Assembly: GCA_002118135.1 (NCBI GenBank)
Contig: BDIU01000189.1
Location: forward strand, 124,001-188,000
Direction of reading: 5' to 3'
Length of the DNA: 64,000 nt
Source of the DNA: Trebouxia sp. TZW2008
Taxonomy: Eukaryota; Chlorophyta; Trebouxiophyceae; Trebouxiales; Trebouxiaceae
Below are positions 12,341 to 24,000 of the stretch, in pieces. A program made the translations under genes and the position numbers. The notes beneath the pieces are model-generated. The model had not been told where the DNA came from and made no database searches. It was given only the letters and a program-made list of their open reading frames with translations. Every line of letters begins with the position of its first letter. Positions within the stretch are counted from its first letter, which is position 1.

Positions 12341-12370
12341 CTTTCTTGCCAGGCGGGCTTGTTTGGAGCG
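12341..12370 (-). repeat. short dispersed repeat, copy B
   Basis: Inverse-orientation match to 5082-5110 over about 27 bases. A separate two-unit tandem duplication (about 58 bp) follows at about 12408-12525, with 'gatgctcagtaggt' and 'catgctcagcaggt' at the unit starts. No coding sequence is evident between 12231 and 12780. Confidence 0.5.
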
Positions 12371-12780
12371 TTTTGGTAAGGCTGCTCATGCAAGTAAATC
12401 AGTCTGGTGATGATGCTCAGTAGGTGAACACTTGTGCTGATGCGACTTGACTACATCTGGGTCACCATGCTCAGCAGGTCAAGACTCATGCTCACGCAAG
12501 TTGATCATTTGCTGTCTGGTAATAATGCCTGGTGAATGAACATGAGTCGCAGCAGGATGCAGCCAAGTTAGGCAATGCATGAGCTCATCGTGGCACACAG
12601 GTACAAGCACAAATGGAACAAGTGCATTTGGTGTTGCTAGGATTTAGACCTCAATAGAGGCCACTGCTTCTGAGTTGAATACTTTGCTGCATTCCAGGGC
12701 GCCATCACTGTTGATGATGCAGCAACTTGCTGTCAGTGGCATCTTCTCTCCCTGCGTGTAAGAAATTGCAGTTTAGCGAA

Positions 12781-13041
12781 TCACACTTTTGCAGAAAGCT
12801 CAGTGAGAGATGGAGTTTGTGCCTGGATGTAACGCGCCTGCGGGAAACCCATGTTGACCACTTTGTTGTAGCTCTGGCATGAAGAGGCCACTCTGAAGCA
12901 TCGGATGGTCCCATCCTCTTGAACCTTGCAGCAAAAGTCTGCCGGTATCGTCTGGGGCACGTGCTTTGTGGCGACCTGCTTCGGCACCTGTTGAGGACCA
13001 GACCACTCAACATCTGATGTTGGCGACCAGTCACGCGGCAT
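12781..13041 (-). CDS. candidate small gene, unrecognised
   Basis: The ORF from ATG 13041 (MPRDWSP...) to TGA at 12781 encodes 86 residues with natural composition, including a Cys pair (DFCCKV). The frame stays open upstream to about 13113 (VLRRVPFRLGKPYDHYA). A different frame on the same strand starts MGTCCASKTP at ATG 13211, in a good context (GCCATGG). That is a plausible myristoylation/palmitoylation N-terminus, but the two frames are one base apart and no intron joins them convincingly. Either this is a gene whose first exon I cannot place or a frameshifted relic. Family unknown. Confidence 0.35.
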   Translation of the reverse strand: MPRDWSPTSDVEWSGPQQVPKQVATKHVPQTIPADFCCKVQEDGTIRCFRVASSCQSYNKVVNMGFPQARYIQAQTPSLTELSAKV

Positions 13042-13997
13042 GTGTGCATAGTGATCATAAGGTTTACCGAGCCGGAAGGGCACCCGCCGCAGCACCTTTT
13101 CGGTCCTGTCTCCACCATTGCTTCATCAGTCTTTTCTTTTGAACAAATGTGCTTCTCGCGGCGTGGGCTGCTACAATTTGAAGGCGTCTTAGACGCACAG
13201 CATGTCCCCATGGCAGGTTCTGAACCTGTTGTCAAGGCAACGTTCACGACCACCTCAGACAATGCAGGGTCAAAAGCCGATCGCTCTGTGCGATTCACAG
13301 CATTAAGGGGTGCAAATCTACAGGCTGTCGTGCAGGTAAGTTGGCTGATGATCAAGACTGTGATCAATCCTGGTTCTGCCAAAGCTTGCAATGGCAGAAC
13401 AGCATAGCTTTAGGTCCAGATGACTTCACAAGAGTCCACTTGAAACAGCATTTGTGGCACTACAGGTGGGCTGATGGGACTGACACATGCGCCATGACAG
13501 CCAGAGCTTGGGACTGTGAACATCAGCATTGGACGCATGCCTTTGCCTGGGCAGGATCCCTGATGCAGAGCAGCTGTGCAGATTGAGCACCGCTGACTTC
13601 AGCATGTCTTCACAACACGTGACTGAATTACTGTAGAGGTGCTTGGTCCAGACCAGCTCAGAGTTTACATGCATGCAGATGACCACATTACCAACGCATC
13701 AGAAACAAAATAATCTCAAGCACAGGACCTGGTAAAGTGCTCAAGCATTCTAGCAGTAGGAACAGCACAGCTTCATGCAAAAGAATGTACATTCGATAGA
13801 ACACAGATGATGATGCACAATGACTCAGATCAAGTTGCCAAGCCAAACAAAAACACAGCAGCGTGTTCTAGCCAACTAGAAGTATAGTGGTCATCACGGC
13901 TGGGGTAGCTTCACTTAGCAAAAAGCAAGATAACCAAAGTGCTGTTATGCCTCACCAATGCCAGGCAGCTGTGGGTTGTGGTAACCTATGCCATATG
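13042..13997. other. no gene confidently identified
   Basis: The ORFs here (for example 13042-13407 +, 13341-13586 + and 13426-13686 -) are short, overlap each other and show no motif. The right part, from about 13700, is probably the 3' flank of the carotenoid dioxygenase gene. Confidence 0.4.
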
Positions 13998-14207
13998 ACA
14001 TAACAGGCTTTGGCTGAATTTGATGGCCTGTGCCCTGTGACAAATACAAGGCTTTGGCTGACTGTGGGGTATCAGCCTTGCAGGCATCCAAGATCAAGAA
14101 ATTCGCATGGAAACCTAGCGTGGTCTGTGACGAATCAGGCTTTGGCTGACTGTAGGGCACCCAACGGAAGAAAATTGCCATGGAACCCTAGTGTGACCTG
14201 TGACAAA
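13998..14207 (-). repeat. three echoes of the dioxygenase terminal exon, beyond its stop codon
   Basis: In the minus-strand direction these follow the TGA at 14208-14210. The segment encoding TLGFHGNFLPLDAFKADTLK recurs as TLGFHANFLILDACKADTPQ at about 14045-14126. Shorter versions lie at 14135-14197 and 13998-14030. All carry 'caggctttggctga', the complement of the exon end. The copies sit in the 3' untranslated or flanking region, so the duplication process is not confined to introns. Confidence 0.85.
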
Positions 14208-17200
14208 TCAGGCTTTGGCTGACTTCAGGGTATCAGCTTTGAAGGCATCCAGGGGCAGGAAATTGCCGTGGAACCCTAGCGTGACTGGGTGCTGTGTCCA
14301 AGCCCTAGCAATCTCCTTCATGTTGCTGGCATCAAGCATTAGCAAAAAGCTCCTCTTGTGTGCACCTGTCACAGATAAGAAGGCGTTTACAACCTACACA
14401 AGGCCTCAAACCTGCCCATCGTGATGCTGTGATTCAGCAGAGCAACAGAGCACAACAAGTTGTGCCACCATACCACAGCAATCAGTGTACCCCATCTGTG
14501 CGTGAGCTTTGGTGAGCTGTGTCAGTGTGGTATCGAGCCTTGGTAGGTACACTTATGCAGCAAGGAGCTGTGATTAGGAGTGGCAACCCACCTGCCAGCA
14601 CAACAGACAGCACGACGCCCTGGTCCTCAGCAGTGGCCCCTGGCTGGGGCACAAAGATGGGCTCCCCTGGGTAAGTGTCTTCTTCTTCCCACACCTCAGC
14701 GCTGCCCGTGTGTGCGTCCATCTTCAGCAGGCGTGAGAAAAAGCTGTCCCCGGGCTGCACAGCACAGATGTGTCATACACCAAAACCCACACATGCATGT
14801 GTGTATGTGAAGCACTGACTCAATCATGTACGGGAAGGAGCTGACATAGCACTGAGGATGCACCATGCAATCACTTCTCACAAACACAGTGGAGCGGTTA
14901 CAGCACTGATGTGATGGTGATGGAAACATGTTAACACCTGAAGTTGACAGATGATGTACAGCGGCCTGCTCACCAGAAGCTCAGACTGAAGTGTTTTTGT
15001 TCTCATGCATGGTCAAGGGCTGACAAACATCCTATGATCATGGCAGTTCTACCCATGCACAACTGCGTTCTTAGCCAAAAGAGAGCAGGCATTCAACTGA
15101 CTTTTGTGATGTGCCCCAAGCATATCTATAGACCCTGCGGGTGTTCACTAGACAGATCAAAGCACTGAAGCTGTGGCAGCAGATCCCTGCTGATTTACCT
15201 TGTGTGATGTGCCCCAAGCATATCTGTATGCCCTGGCTTTGACCTGTGGGTTGACGCTGAAAAGGTCAAAGCATTGAGGCTCTGTCAGCAGTTCGCGGCT
15301 GGTAGCTTCTGCCACCTTGGCGTTGCCGCCAGCAACTGCAGCCTTTATATTGCTTAGGGTATACCTGCACAGCACGCACAGCTGTTGGTGACTCTCATCA
15401 GCAGCATGTCATAGTGACAGTGAGTAGCAAATGAATCAACGGCAGGTCACGTTGACACAGTAACACAGTGGGCAAAGAATCTGTGAGAAATAGCAGGCTG
15501 TATCTTGTTCAGCTGCTCAAACAGCCAACCACAGGACATCGCACAGTGACAGTGAGCAGTGACTCTGATCAACAACAGGTTACTTTGACAGTGAGCAGGA
15601 ACTCTAGTCACCAACAAACTGACAGTGTGTCTGCAGTCAGTGAGCAGTGACTTCGAACTATAGCAGCTGTTGTTGACGTAACAAACCTGCGGGGGATAGC
15701 AGGCTGGATTTTGTCCAAATCCTTGTACAGCAGGTTGGCCCGGTGCAGCTGCATGATGATTTGGATGTTCTCATACGCTGACAAGTCCACACAGATGTCC
15801 CCCTCAGACTCAAAGGCATTGATATTGTGGAAGAAGAAGAAAGCGTCATGCCTGCAGAGAACCACAACAACTCTCAAAGAGCATCATGCCCTTGCACAAG
15901 CATTCAGTCCCATGCGTAGAAGCGAGACGGCACCATGCCTGCAAAATCATGAAAAGCTGTGTGCTGCGGTGAAGGCTTGAGTGCATGCAGCAAGCAGTCA
16001 AATCAAGCCAAGCCAAGCTAAGCTCAGTCAAGCTCAGTCAAGCCGAGTCGAGTCAAGCGTGAGAGCATTGTGCAAAGTGCCCAACCTCGGTCAAGGCGTG
16101 CAAAAGCTCAAGAGCCGTGTGGCTGAAGCACAGTGCTTGCACTAGCTTGTTTCGTGGCAACAGCAAGCAGCACATTAATACAGCAACGTGTGCTGACCTG
16201 TAGGTGGTTGTATGACCTGCGATATCTTCCTTTCGTCCACAACATAGATCTTGACGTCATTTCACATTGTAGCCTTGTCAACATGCTACAGAAGCAACAA
16301 CATGAGGCTGACCTGTAAGTGGCCACATGACCTGGGCCGTTCTTCCTTTTGTCCACCACGTAGAACTTGACGCCGTTTTGAGGCTTCCACTGCACGCTGC
16401 TGAACAGATTCTTGTTGATGAGCATCTTCAGGGGCTGAAGCACACAAGGTGCCAGAACCAGGATCAGGTAGTTCTCTGTTGATGCAAAGCTGCAAGGCAG
16501 AGGACCAGAGTCAAGTAGTGCTGTGTTGTGATACCGTCTCTCCCGTGATCTGCGTACGATAGCACGAGTAACCACGCCTGAGCTACGTGCAACAACAACA
16601 CTGAGTGCGGTAAGTGCTGTGATGTGACAAAGCTGCAAGGCACATGAGCAGAATCAGGTAGTTCTCTGTTGATGCAAAGCCGCAAGGCAACATGCACTGT
16701 AGCAGCACTACATCACAAGCTTATTAGGCCATCAGCACTTCTCAAGCCTGCTGCAAATTGAATGTCTGTAATGAAGAGGCTTTTGTTGATGAGCATCTGG
16801 AGAGGCTGAAGCACACATGGAGCCAGCACCAGGATCAGGTAGTTGTCTGTTGATGCGAGGCTGCAAGGCAACATACACTGCATCAACAGCTTGTCATGGC
16901 ATCATCACTTCTCAAGCCTGCCGCAAACAGCATGCATGAGGTGGTCGACTTGTTGTTGATGAGCACTAGAGAGGCTGCAGCCCACACGGCGCCAGGACCA
17001 GGTAGTTCTCTGTTGATGCAAAGCTGCAAGGCAAAGGGCCAGGCTTAGGTCGTGTGCTGTGGTTGAAAGCTGCAATGCAAGCTGTCAGTGGCGTCTCTGT
17101 GACCATTCTCAAGTTTGTCGCAGGCAGCGTACCAGCAGCAAATGGCACAATCTCTCTGTTGATCAGACATCAACAAGCCTGTGTCAATGCACACAGCAGG

Positions 17201-17240
17201 ATCACTGTGACTGGCACTCAAGCTTCAGTCAGGTTACAAT

Positions 17241-17303
<63 letters not shown>

Positions 17304-20300
17304 GCAATCAATCAATCAATCACATTTATAGTCCGAGTCCAAGACCTGAAGCCTGATAGGCTTACCAGACTTCCTGTGACCATGCACAGGCTGATTGTGA
17401 GACGTTCACTGTCAACAACTCAACATGACTTTGACATGAGATTATTGGCATCATGCTACAGCCAACCTGTGGACATGGGCTATTGCGTACTTTGACGCTG
17501 ACCCACTGACAGTATACAGCAGCATGCACAGCAGCTGACCTGTGAACATAGCAGGCCTCATCTTGGACTTTGGCTAGCAAGAATGGCTCCTCATTCTCAT
17601 CATCAGAAGTGCAAAAAGCCAAACACCACAGCCAGCTTATTTTTTGTGCTAAGAAAGTGCCACTTCTGCACCAGCAATCAACAGCAGAATGCATCACAGT
17701 ATACACGGCAACATGTACAGCTGCTGACCTGTGAACATAACAGGCCTCATCCTGAATTTTGGCCAGCAAGAATGGCTCCTCGTTCTCATCGTCAGGGATG
17801 CAAAAGAGGCTGTACACACCGCCACCCATGGCTGTGAAGTCCCACACAACGTTGAAGGTGAGCCCTGCGGCCTCGTCTCTCTCCACATGTGATGTCCCCA
17901 GCTGCCCCTGTACAATGCATGAAGAGAAATGGGTTAAAAAAGCAAGAGCCACTTCAGAACGAAGGGCCAGGAAACACAGTAAAGGAAAGGAAAGACACCA
18001 TCCATGGCGGTGGAGTATCACAGCAATTGTGAAATCCTACACCACATTGAAGGTGAGCCCTGCTGCCTTGTCCCTCTCTACATGAGAGGTGCCCAGCTGC
18101 CCTTGTATGGCAGCAGCTGTATGAATGCTAACGACAGCGACTTGAGCAAAGCCCATTGCAGCTGGTTTGGCAGAGCTCGTCACAGCAGCTGCCAGTAACT
18201 GTGAAATCCTACACCATGTTGAAGGTGAGCCCTGCTGCCTCGTCCCTCTCAACATGTGACGTCCCCAGCTGCCCCTGACATGACAGTAACTTCACCAAGG
18301 CTAATGGTAGCCATAGCAATAGCATCAAAGAACAACAGATTGTGAGGAAGAAAGCAAGTGTGGAAGGCAACAAGAGAAATGACTGAGCGTTGAACGTCAT
18401 AAAGGCTTCTGTAAGTACGAGCAGCCCTTCCTAAAAGCTCGTGTCAGCAGCTTTACTGAATCGCTCTTTTGACGCAAAACTCCTTCAATGCACCTTGAGC
18501 TTGCTTCAAGTTCTGGCTAATAGCTTTGTGGACAAAAGTCGTACAGCTGAAACCTGGCTGCACATGATCATCTCAAGCAAAGCACACATGCTGAAGCATC
18601 GGCTGCAGCAGCACTGAAATAGTTACCAATTCATGATGCTGGCATGATTCCAGCCCTGTTCACATCAAGGTACCATGCATCAGAATGATGGCCGTCAGCA
18701 TGCATGCATGCATTGTCTGCATGTAACTGGTCACAAATAGCATGTGTAGATGGACGCTTTGCACTTGTTTGGCATCAGGTTACCTTGAGTCCAGGCAATG
18801 CAGCAGTGTAGTTGGTCTGCTCTATGACTTGCATATTGCTGGGATTCAGCTCCAGCAAGACATTGGCATCTGTCCTTGACATCTGCAGCCAAATGTTCCA
18901 CCCTCAAATGCTGTCATCATGGAATCATGCAGCAAGTGAGGAAGGAAGTTTAGAATGCATCAGTGCTTGAGAAGGCCATCCGGGGAGGCAGCTTGGATTG
19001 GTAGTCTGGGAATGCAGCTGACAGAACATCAGACTACTAGACTGCTACTTCCATGTTGGCTTGAGTGCAGCTTGTGCTCAGGCTGTTCACACGAATGACA
19101 CTTTTGCTAGCCGTTGCAGCATTTGCTGCAATGCTTGCCGACTCATGCCAACAGCAGGGAACAACACAGATTATGGCAATGTGCACGATGAAGATGCATG
19201 CAGCTTGCTTCAGGCCATTCCTGCAAGTATGTGCTGCTTGCATACAGCCTATGCTTGCACGCAATGCGTGATGAGGTCCAGCTGAAAGGTGCTGCTTTAT
19301 GCTGCCTGGGGGAAGCAAGATCAAAACGAAAGGAAAGTCGGGATCAGACTTGTCATGATACACGTCTAATCCCAACAGATCCCTCAAGTTGCCTGCCAGC
19401 GTGCTTTACAGCATGCATTGTGCTGATTACTTTGATCTCCTACAGCTTTCTGTGGTGGTGTGAGGTCTCACCAGTTTGTGGCCTCGATAGGGCCCGACAG
19501 TGACGCTCACATTGATTTTGCCCTCCTTGCCAGTCACTGGGTCCTTGTAGTGATCAAAGCTGTTCATGCCTTGAGTCACTGCAAACCAAAACAGAGCTGT
19601 TTGTACTTGTGTCACTGCATACAAACAGCAATGATTGCCTGCACACTGAGTGTGACATGCATAAGCATGCGGTCGTTTGCTCATGACATGCAAGTGGTGG
19701 GTACTGTGAGGCAATGGCATAAATTCTGTTGTGGTCTCCACTGCATGCTAACACCAGGCATATGCCTCTATGATTGCACGCATGTTTCATTGCACATTTA
19801 GTCTGCCATACAGGACGCTCAGGTGGACATGGCATGGGCAGTCATGACATACTTTGCTGACCAGAGAGCTGGCAGCAGCTTGTGAAATAGATTCTTTTTT
19901 AGCAAAAGAAGTCATTGTACCTGCTTGATAGAAGGTTGAGAATGCTCTGCCAAGGTAGCTGCTGCAGGGATCATTGTAGACTGTCAAACTGGGTGGTCTG
20001 TCATGTTGCAATATGTAATTTTCCATATCTTTGACCAGGTGTTGGTTTCGGTATGTGACGCCATCTGCTGAGATCTGGAACTTGTGTATGACTGCCAGCC
20101 CATCAAACCTACAAACAAAGTTCAGGTTGGTTGCAGCAAGAGGAAAAACTGCACATGATGTGCATTCTGCAGCATACAGTCCATAGGCTTGCAGATGTGG
20201 TGTATAGTGCCTACCACGCGCTTAGTTGCAGACTCTTTGTGCGTCCGATCAATGCATATGCGGTATTTGAAGCCTGATTGCTGTCAATTCGAACAGAACA

Positions 20301-20613
20301 GAATTATTGGGATTATGCTTATGCAAGCAGCTGATGAGGTCTTTCGTGAGTTGTACCAGTGGCCCATCGAGAAAATCTTCCCGGATTTGGTTCGAATGTC
20401 CCACGTTCCCGGTCCATTACGGTACAAGTCGCCTTGCAGCCATTGAGGTACAGTGCCTTGCAGCTCGCAGGCCTGAGGCTCAGGCACTTCAGCGCATCTT
20501 CCGGTCAAGCCACAGGCGAAAGACTGCAGCTCAACATGCTCGTCTTGATGCTCGCCCAAAGCCTGTCTGCCGATCTCTGGCACGCAGTGTCTAGGTGGCG
20601 CCACGAGCGCCAT
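14208..20613 (-). CDS. carotenoid cleavage dioxygenase (RPE65/CCD family)
   Basis: Joined exons, minus strand: 20613-20357, 20108-19921, 19578-19472, 18882-18784, 17907-17729, 16489-16313, 15851-15687, 15364-15199, 14754-14592, 14365-14208. All phases agree, giving about 552 residues, a normal length. The family signature runs through: PQWLQGDLYRNGPGTWDI, HWFDGLAVIHKF, EPIFVP, YRYAWG. All four iron-binding histidines are visible: TSHVERD, YVHSFASTENY, FFFHNINAFE and GFHGNF. The enzyme should be a non-haem Fe(II) dioxygenase that cleaves a carotenoid (or a related polyene or stilbene) double bond to apocarotenoids; the substrate is not readable. The first in-frame ATG is 20613. The frame upstream is hydrophobic (LVCLVLITSLAARVFA) back to a stop but lacks ATG, so a signal-bearing 5' exon may exist. 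The gene lies head-to-head with a UDP-glycosyltransferase. Confidence 0.9.
15101..15190 (-). repeat. echo of the 3' half of dioxygenase exon 15199-15364
   Basis: 'gatgtgccccaagcatatct' occurs both here (about 15108) and in the intact exon (about 15207), with the surrounding 80-90 bases recognisably similar. This copy lies just downstream (in gene direction) of the exon's donor, inside the next intron, and has acquired substitutions and small indels. Confidence 0.8.
16195..17035 (-). repeat. five-copy array around dioxygenase exon 16313-16489
   Basis: In gene order, partial copies of the 5' half (encoding FASTENYL) lie at about 17035-16950, 16870-16775 and 16690-16641. The intact exon follows at 16489-16313, and then a 3'-half copy (encoding the VVDKRKNGPGH region) at about 16262-16195. 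The upstream copies keep the acceptor-like TTGCAG but end early or are frame-broken. The region also has a CAAGC/CAAGT-type pentamer run at about 16003-16056. Confidence 0.9.
17244..17322. repeat. (CAAT)n tetranucleotide microsatellite
   Basis: About 19 tandem CAAT units with one interruption (CAAG) near 17303, inside a dioxygenase intron. It is likely length-polymorphic. Confidence 0.95.
17511..18278 (-). repeat. four-part array around dioxygenase exon 17729-17907
   Basis: In gene order, 5'-half copies encoding GQLGTSHVERDEAAGLTF lie at about 18278-18198 and 18104-18011. Both run into a stop shortly after the shared segment. The intact exon is 17907-17729. A 3'-half copy encoding DDENEEPFLLAKVQDEACYV then follows at about 17625-17511. 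The duplicated 5' piece includes the iron-ligand His of TSHVERD, so a mis-splice would truncate the enzyme near its active site. Confidence 0.9.
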
Positions 20614-21040
20614 GGGTCCTTTACTTTGTGCGAAAACCCTCGCTGCCAGAGAAGTGATCAGCACAAGACACACCAGCAATGTGGCTCACGAAATGCTCAA
20701 ACGCCTGCAAGACAGAATCAAGCAGGAGTTGCCCAGGATGATCAAGCTGACTTCCGTCGCGACTGCAACCCGAAACGAGCTTTGATCTGGGCCGTGTGGT
20801 CAGTTTCGTGGTCATGCATGGTGACTACAGAGGCGATGCAAACTGACTAAGGTCATGACTAAGGTGCTAGAGCTGCAGCTCTTCTTCTTGACTCGACTAA
20901 CGAGAGACAGAGTTCAGATGACCTAACTAAACTTCGCAAGTCAAGACTTTAGTCCGCCATGATGTCAAGCTCAGTGCGCTGCGGCGCGCTATCTTCCAAG
21001 ATCGCTTTATCGTGCTTTGCTCCAGCTGGCGAAGCGCGCT
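20614..21040. promoter_or_regulatory. shared divergent promoter region, dioxygenase / glycosyltransferase
   Basis: Only about 430 bp separate the two start codons, with transcription leaving in both directions. Unless an unseen upstream exon lies within it, this interval must hold both promoters. No TATA box or named operator is clear to me. Confidence 0.5.
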
Positions 21041-24000
21041 ATGACAGCGGTCAGAAGTTCTCGACTGAAGGCACTGATCGTCTTGCTTGTCGTACTCTCG
21101 CACGTTGCCAGTGCAAGCAGAATCTTGCTCTTTGGGACGGTTGGGGCGCGCTCTCACCAATTCGTACTGATACGAGTTGGTCAAGAGCTGGCAACGCGCG
21201 GGCATGAGATCACCCTGCTTCTTAGCTCTGAAGAAGGCTTGAACAGGCAGGAGTTGGGGAAACGAGCTTTCGCGGGTCTCGACATCGTCACTTTTCAAGG
21301 TCCAGTTGGCATTGGCACGAAAGAATGGTTTGCAAATCAGCCGCCCGATGTCACGGAGGTAGCTATCATCGCAGCTTTAGAACAGCCAAATATTATCTGC
21401 ATGTATCGACCCTCCTGCGTATATATATATATATATGTGTGTACTTGTACATGCATGTATAAGTACACATGATGACATGGATACACCACAGCTCTGTGCA
21501 TCCGTTTTGTGCCAAAGTGTGACAAATCCAGGGCATGTTGATTGTAGAAGCAGCATGCTACCGAGATAGCACTGTGATTGCATGTGCACAAGCCGGCTGA
21601 GGTGTTTTTTTCCCAATTTCAAACATCGCTGCCATGCAGGCAATGGCGCGTTTTCAGGCAGATCAGCTAGCAATGGCAGAACACATATTTGCAGATAATG
21701 TCACCTTATCACAGCTCAGGCAAAAAGGCAAGCCAAATTGCATGTGAGCTGTCACAGCCCTGTATGGCATTTCAGTACATACTTGGCAGCCCCAACTGTT
21801 CAGCAACCAAATGTTTCTGTGTGGTAGCAACACATTGAACGCAGCCCTGGCAGCGCAGCAAACAGCTATACTGTGTGGTGGTAACACATAGAATCAAGCC
21901 CTGGCAGCTCAGCAACCAACCGTATTGTGTAATGCAGATTTTGATGTGTTCCTGAAGGATGCATGGTACTGGCCAGCAGACTTTCTGCAGAGCTTGCTGT
22001 CAGTTCCCACCATAGATGTGGCGCCTTTTGCAGTAGGGATGCCCATGTTTGAGGAACTCCTTTCTGTTTCAAACCCTCTTGCCTACCTGCCGCAAGTGGG
22101 CACAGCTTACACCTGCAACATGGTAAGACTCACAGAAACTGCTGAACATCATTGAGGTTCAGCAGCATGCGGAGCTTCAAAACTTGCTCATTGCATGCCT
22201 GTCCTCAGTGAAACACTTAGCTCTTGATCAGATCCTTGTAGATGGCTACATCCACCCAACGTGCACACATGCTTGAGTACGCTGTTTGTCAGGCTTTAGC
22301 AGGACAGCGTCCAGCAACTCCGGAGGGCATACGATGCCTTCAATCAATGTCAAATGCTGCTTGATTGCGGACTGTGTCTTGATACTTGCAGAGCTTCTTG
22401 CAGCGGGTGATCGACTTTTGCACGCATGGCTGATACGCATCTTTGTCATGCATGCCAGTGACAGCAATGCCTGGCAGCTTGTTGTAAAGAGTGGTGCTTT
22501 TGATTGCAGAACTTCTTCCAGCGGGTGTACAACTTCCTGCATGCTTGGCTGATCCGCATCTTCGTCATGCGCGCCAGCGATAGCAATATCAAGCAGCTTG
22601 TTGCAAAGACTGGCCGGCGCATACAAAGCTTTGATCTGGGGAGAACAGCAGCGGCAGCAGCCATCTTCTCTGCAAATTGGGCTGTTGAGTATCCCTTCCC
22701 AGTGCCCCCAAAGATTCAGGTACATTTGGGCTGATTGACTTGAAGTATATACATATGTGCCCATATCTATACTACATTCTGGAGTGCAGTTGTTGGGGGG
22801 GGGGCTTTGCAAACTCATGTCACTTCACAAGACATGTATCAGGGTTTGGTGCTGCAGAGTGAATTTCTTGAATGCATGCACTCATATGCTCGTGGTAAAC
22901 AGACAAATGCCCCATCAGAACATTATGTGTAGGTCTCGAGTCAAGACCGACACCCTGCAATCTGCCAATACAAGTCCTTTTCAGCTGATCCTCATTGCTC
23001 TTTGAAAGTTCTCCGTGCTCAGCCAGCAGCAATTAGTCTGCTGCCTGGCTGCAAGCAAGAAAGTCATGCCACGACAAAGTCAAGCATCAAAAGAAGTCAA
23101 CAAACCCAGATGTGTAAATGTATCAACTGCATGCTGAGTGCAGTTGGTCGGTCCAATCCTAGCTGAGCCTGCCAAGGATTTGCCAAACCATCTCAGCACC
23201 TTCTTGGAGCAAGGCAGTGACACCAATCAAGGGGCTGTGTATGTGTCCATGGGTTCTGCCGCACGTTTGGCAGAAGCCCAGTTGCACAGTATGGCTCAAG
23301 GGCTTTCTGCCCTGCCCAACCCTGTCTTATGGAAGCTTTCCAAAGAGGATTTGCCAGGTGTGTGGTCACAGTCACAACAACCACTGCAGACTTGGTCTAC
23401 TGTGAGAAAGAGACTACACATTTGCAATACAGGAGCGCGGCGCGTTTGAATTTAGTCACACGCCAGTGTTCTTTGTTGTTTCCCAGCATGTGCCTTGCGC
23501 TAATCTGGCTCTGTGATAAGGCATGTAGCCTTTATGACGGGATTTGATATGTTGCCTCAAGGCCACATTGTGCCTGAGGACGGGTTGTCTCAGTTTTAAC
23601 AATCCTGCTGTGGCGTTGTGGTTGCGTGACATGGCATGCTCAATGATACAGCATCACAACACTGCCATGAATCGACGCTGTGCACAGTCCTTATTGTGGT
23701 TCAGAACACTCTGTCAGCGATGCAAGTTTGGGACAGATCATCAACATTGAGTTGCGCTGGCACCACCTGGCCCTGAGTAACATTGTAAGAAGGCAGGTCA
23801 TTGGGTTTGGTGACCCTGCTAGGTTCATACAAAAGCAAGCATGTAATCAGTGATGAATGATGTCTTTGCCATGCAGAAAACACAACAATGGAGTCACTGC
23901 ATCTTGGGCCCAACATCAAGGTGGTTGACTGGGCTCCACAGAATGACATCCTGGGTCATTCCGCAGTGAAGGCGTTTGTGACTCATGCTGGCAGCAATGG

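Noticed and set aside
12705..13391. 228-codon minus-strand ORF
   Set aside because: After its MGTCC start it becomes Arg/Ser/His-rich shadow sequence; the shorter frame at 12781-13041 has better composition in the overlap. The N-terminal part is mentioned as a possible first exon only.
19037..19387. Extra dioxygenase exon (DLLGLDVYHDKSDPDFPF)
   Set aside because: Exon 19472-19578 joins 18784-18882 directly in phase 0 and gives the family sequence; including this ORF would insert non-family residues. It may be an intron-retention artefact or chance ORF.
22389..22719. Mutually exclusive alternative exons in the UGT gene
   Set aside because: The first copy has a one-base frame change early and no donor of its own, so it cannot replace the second; it is better called a decayed duplicate.
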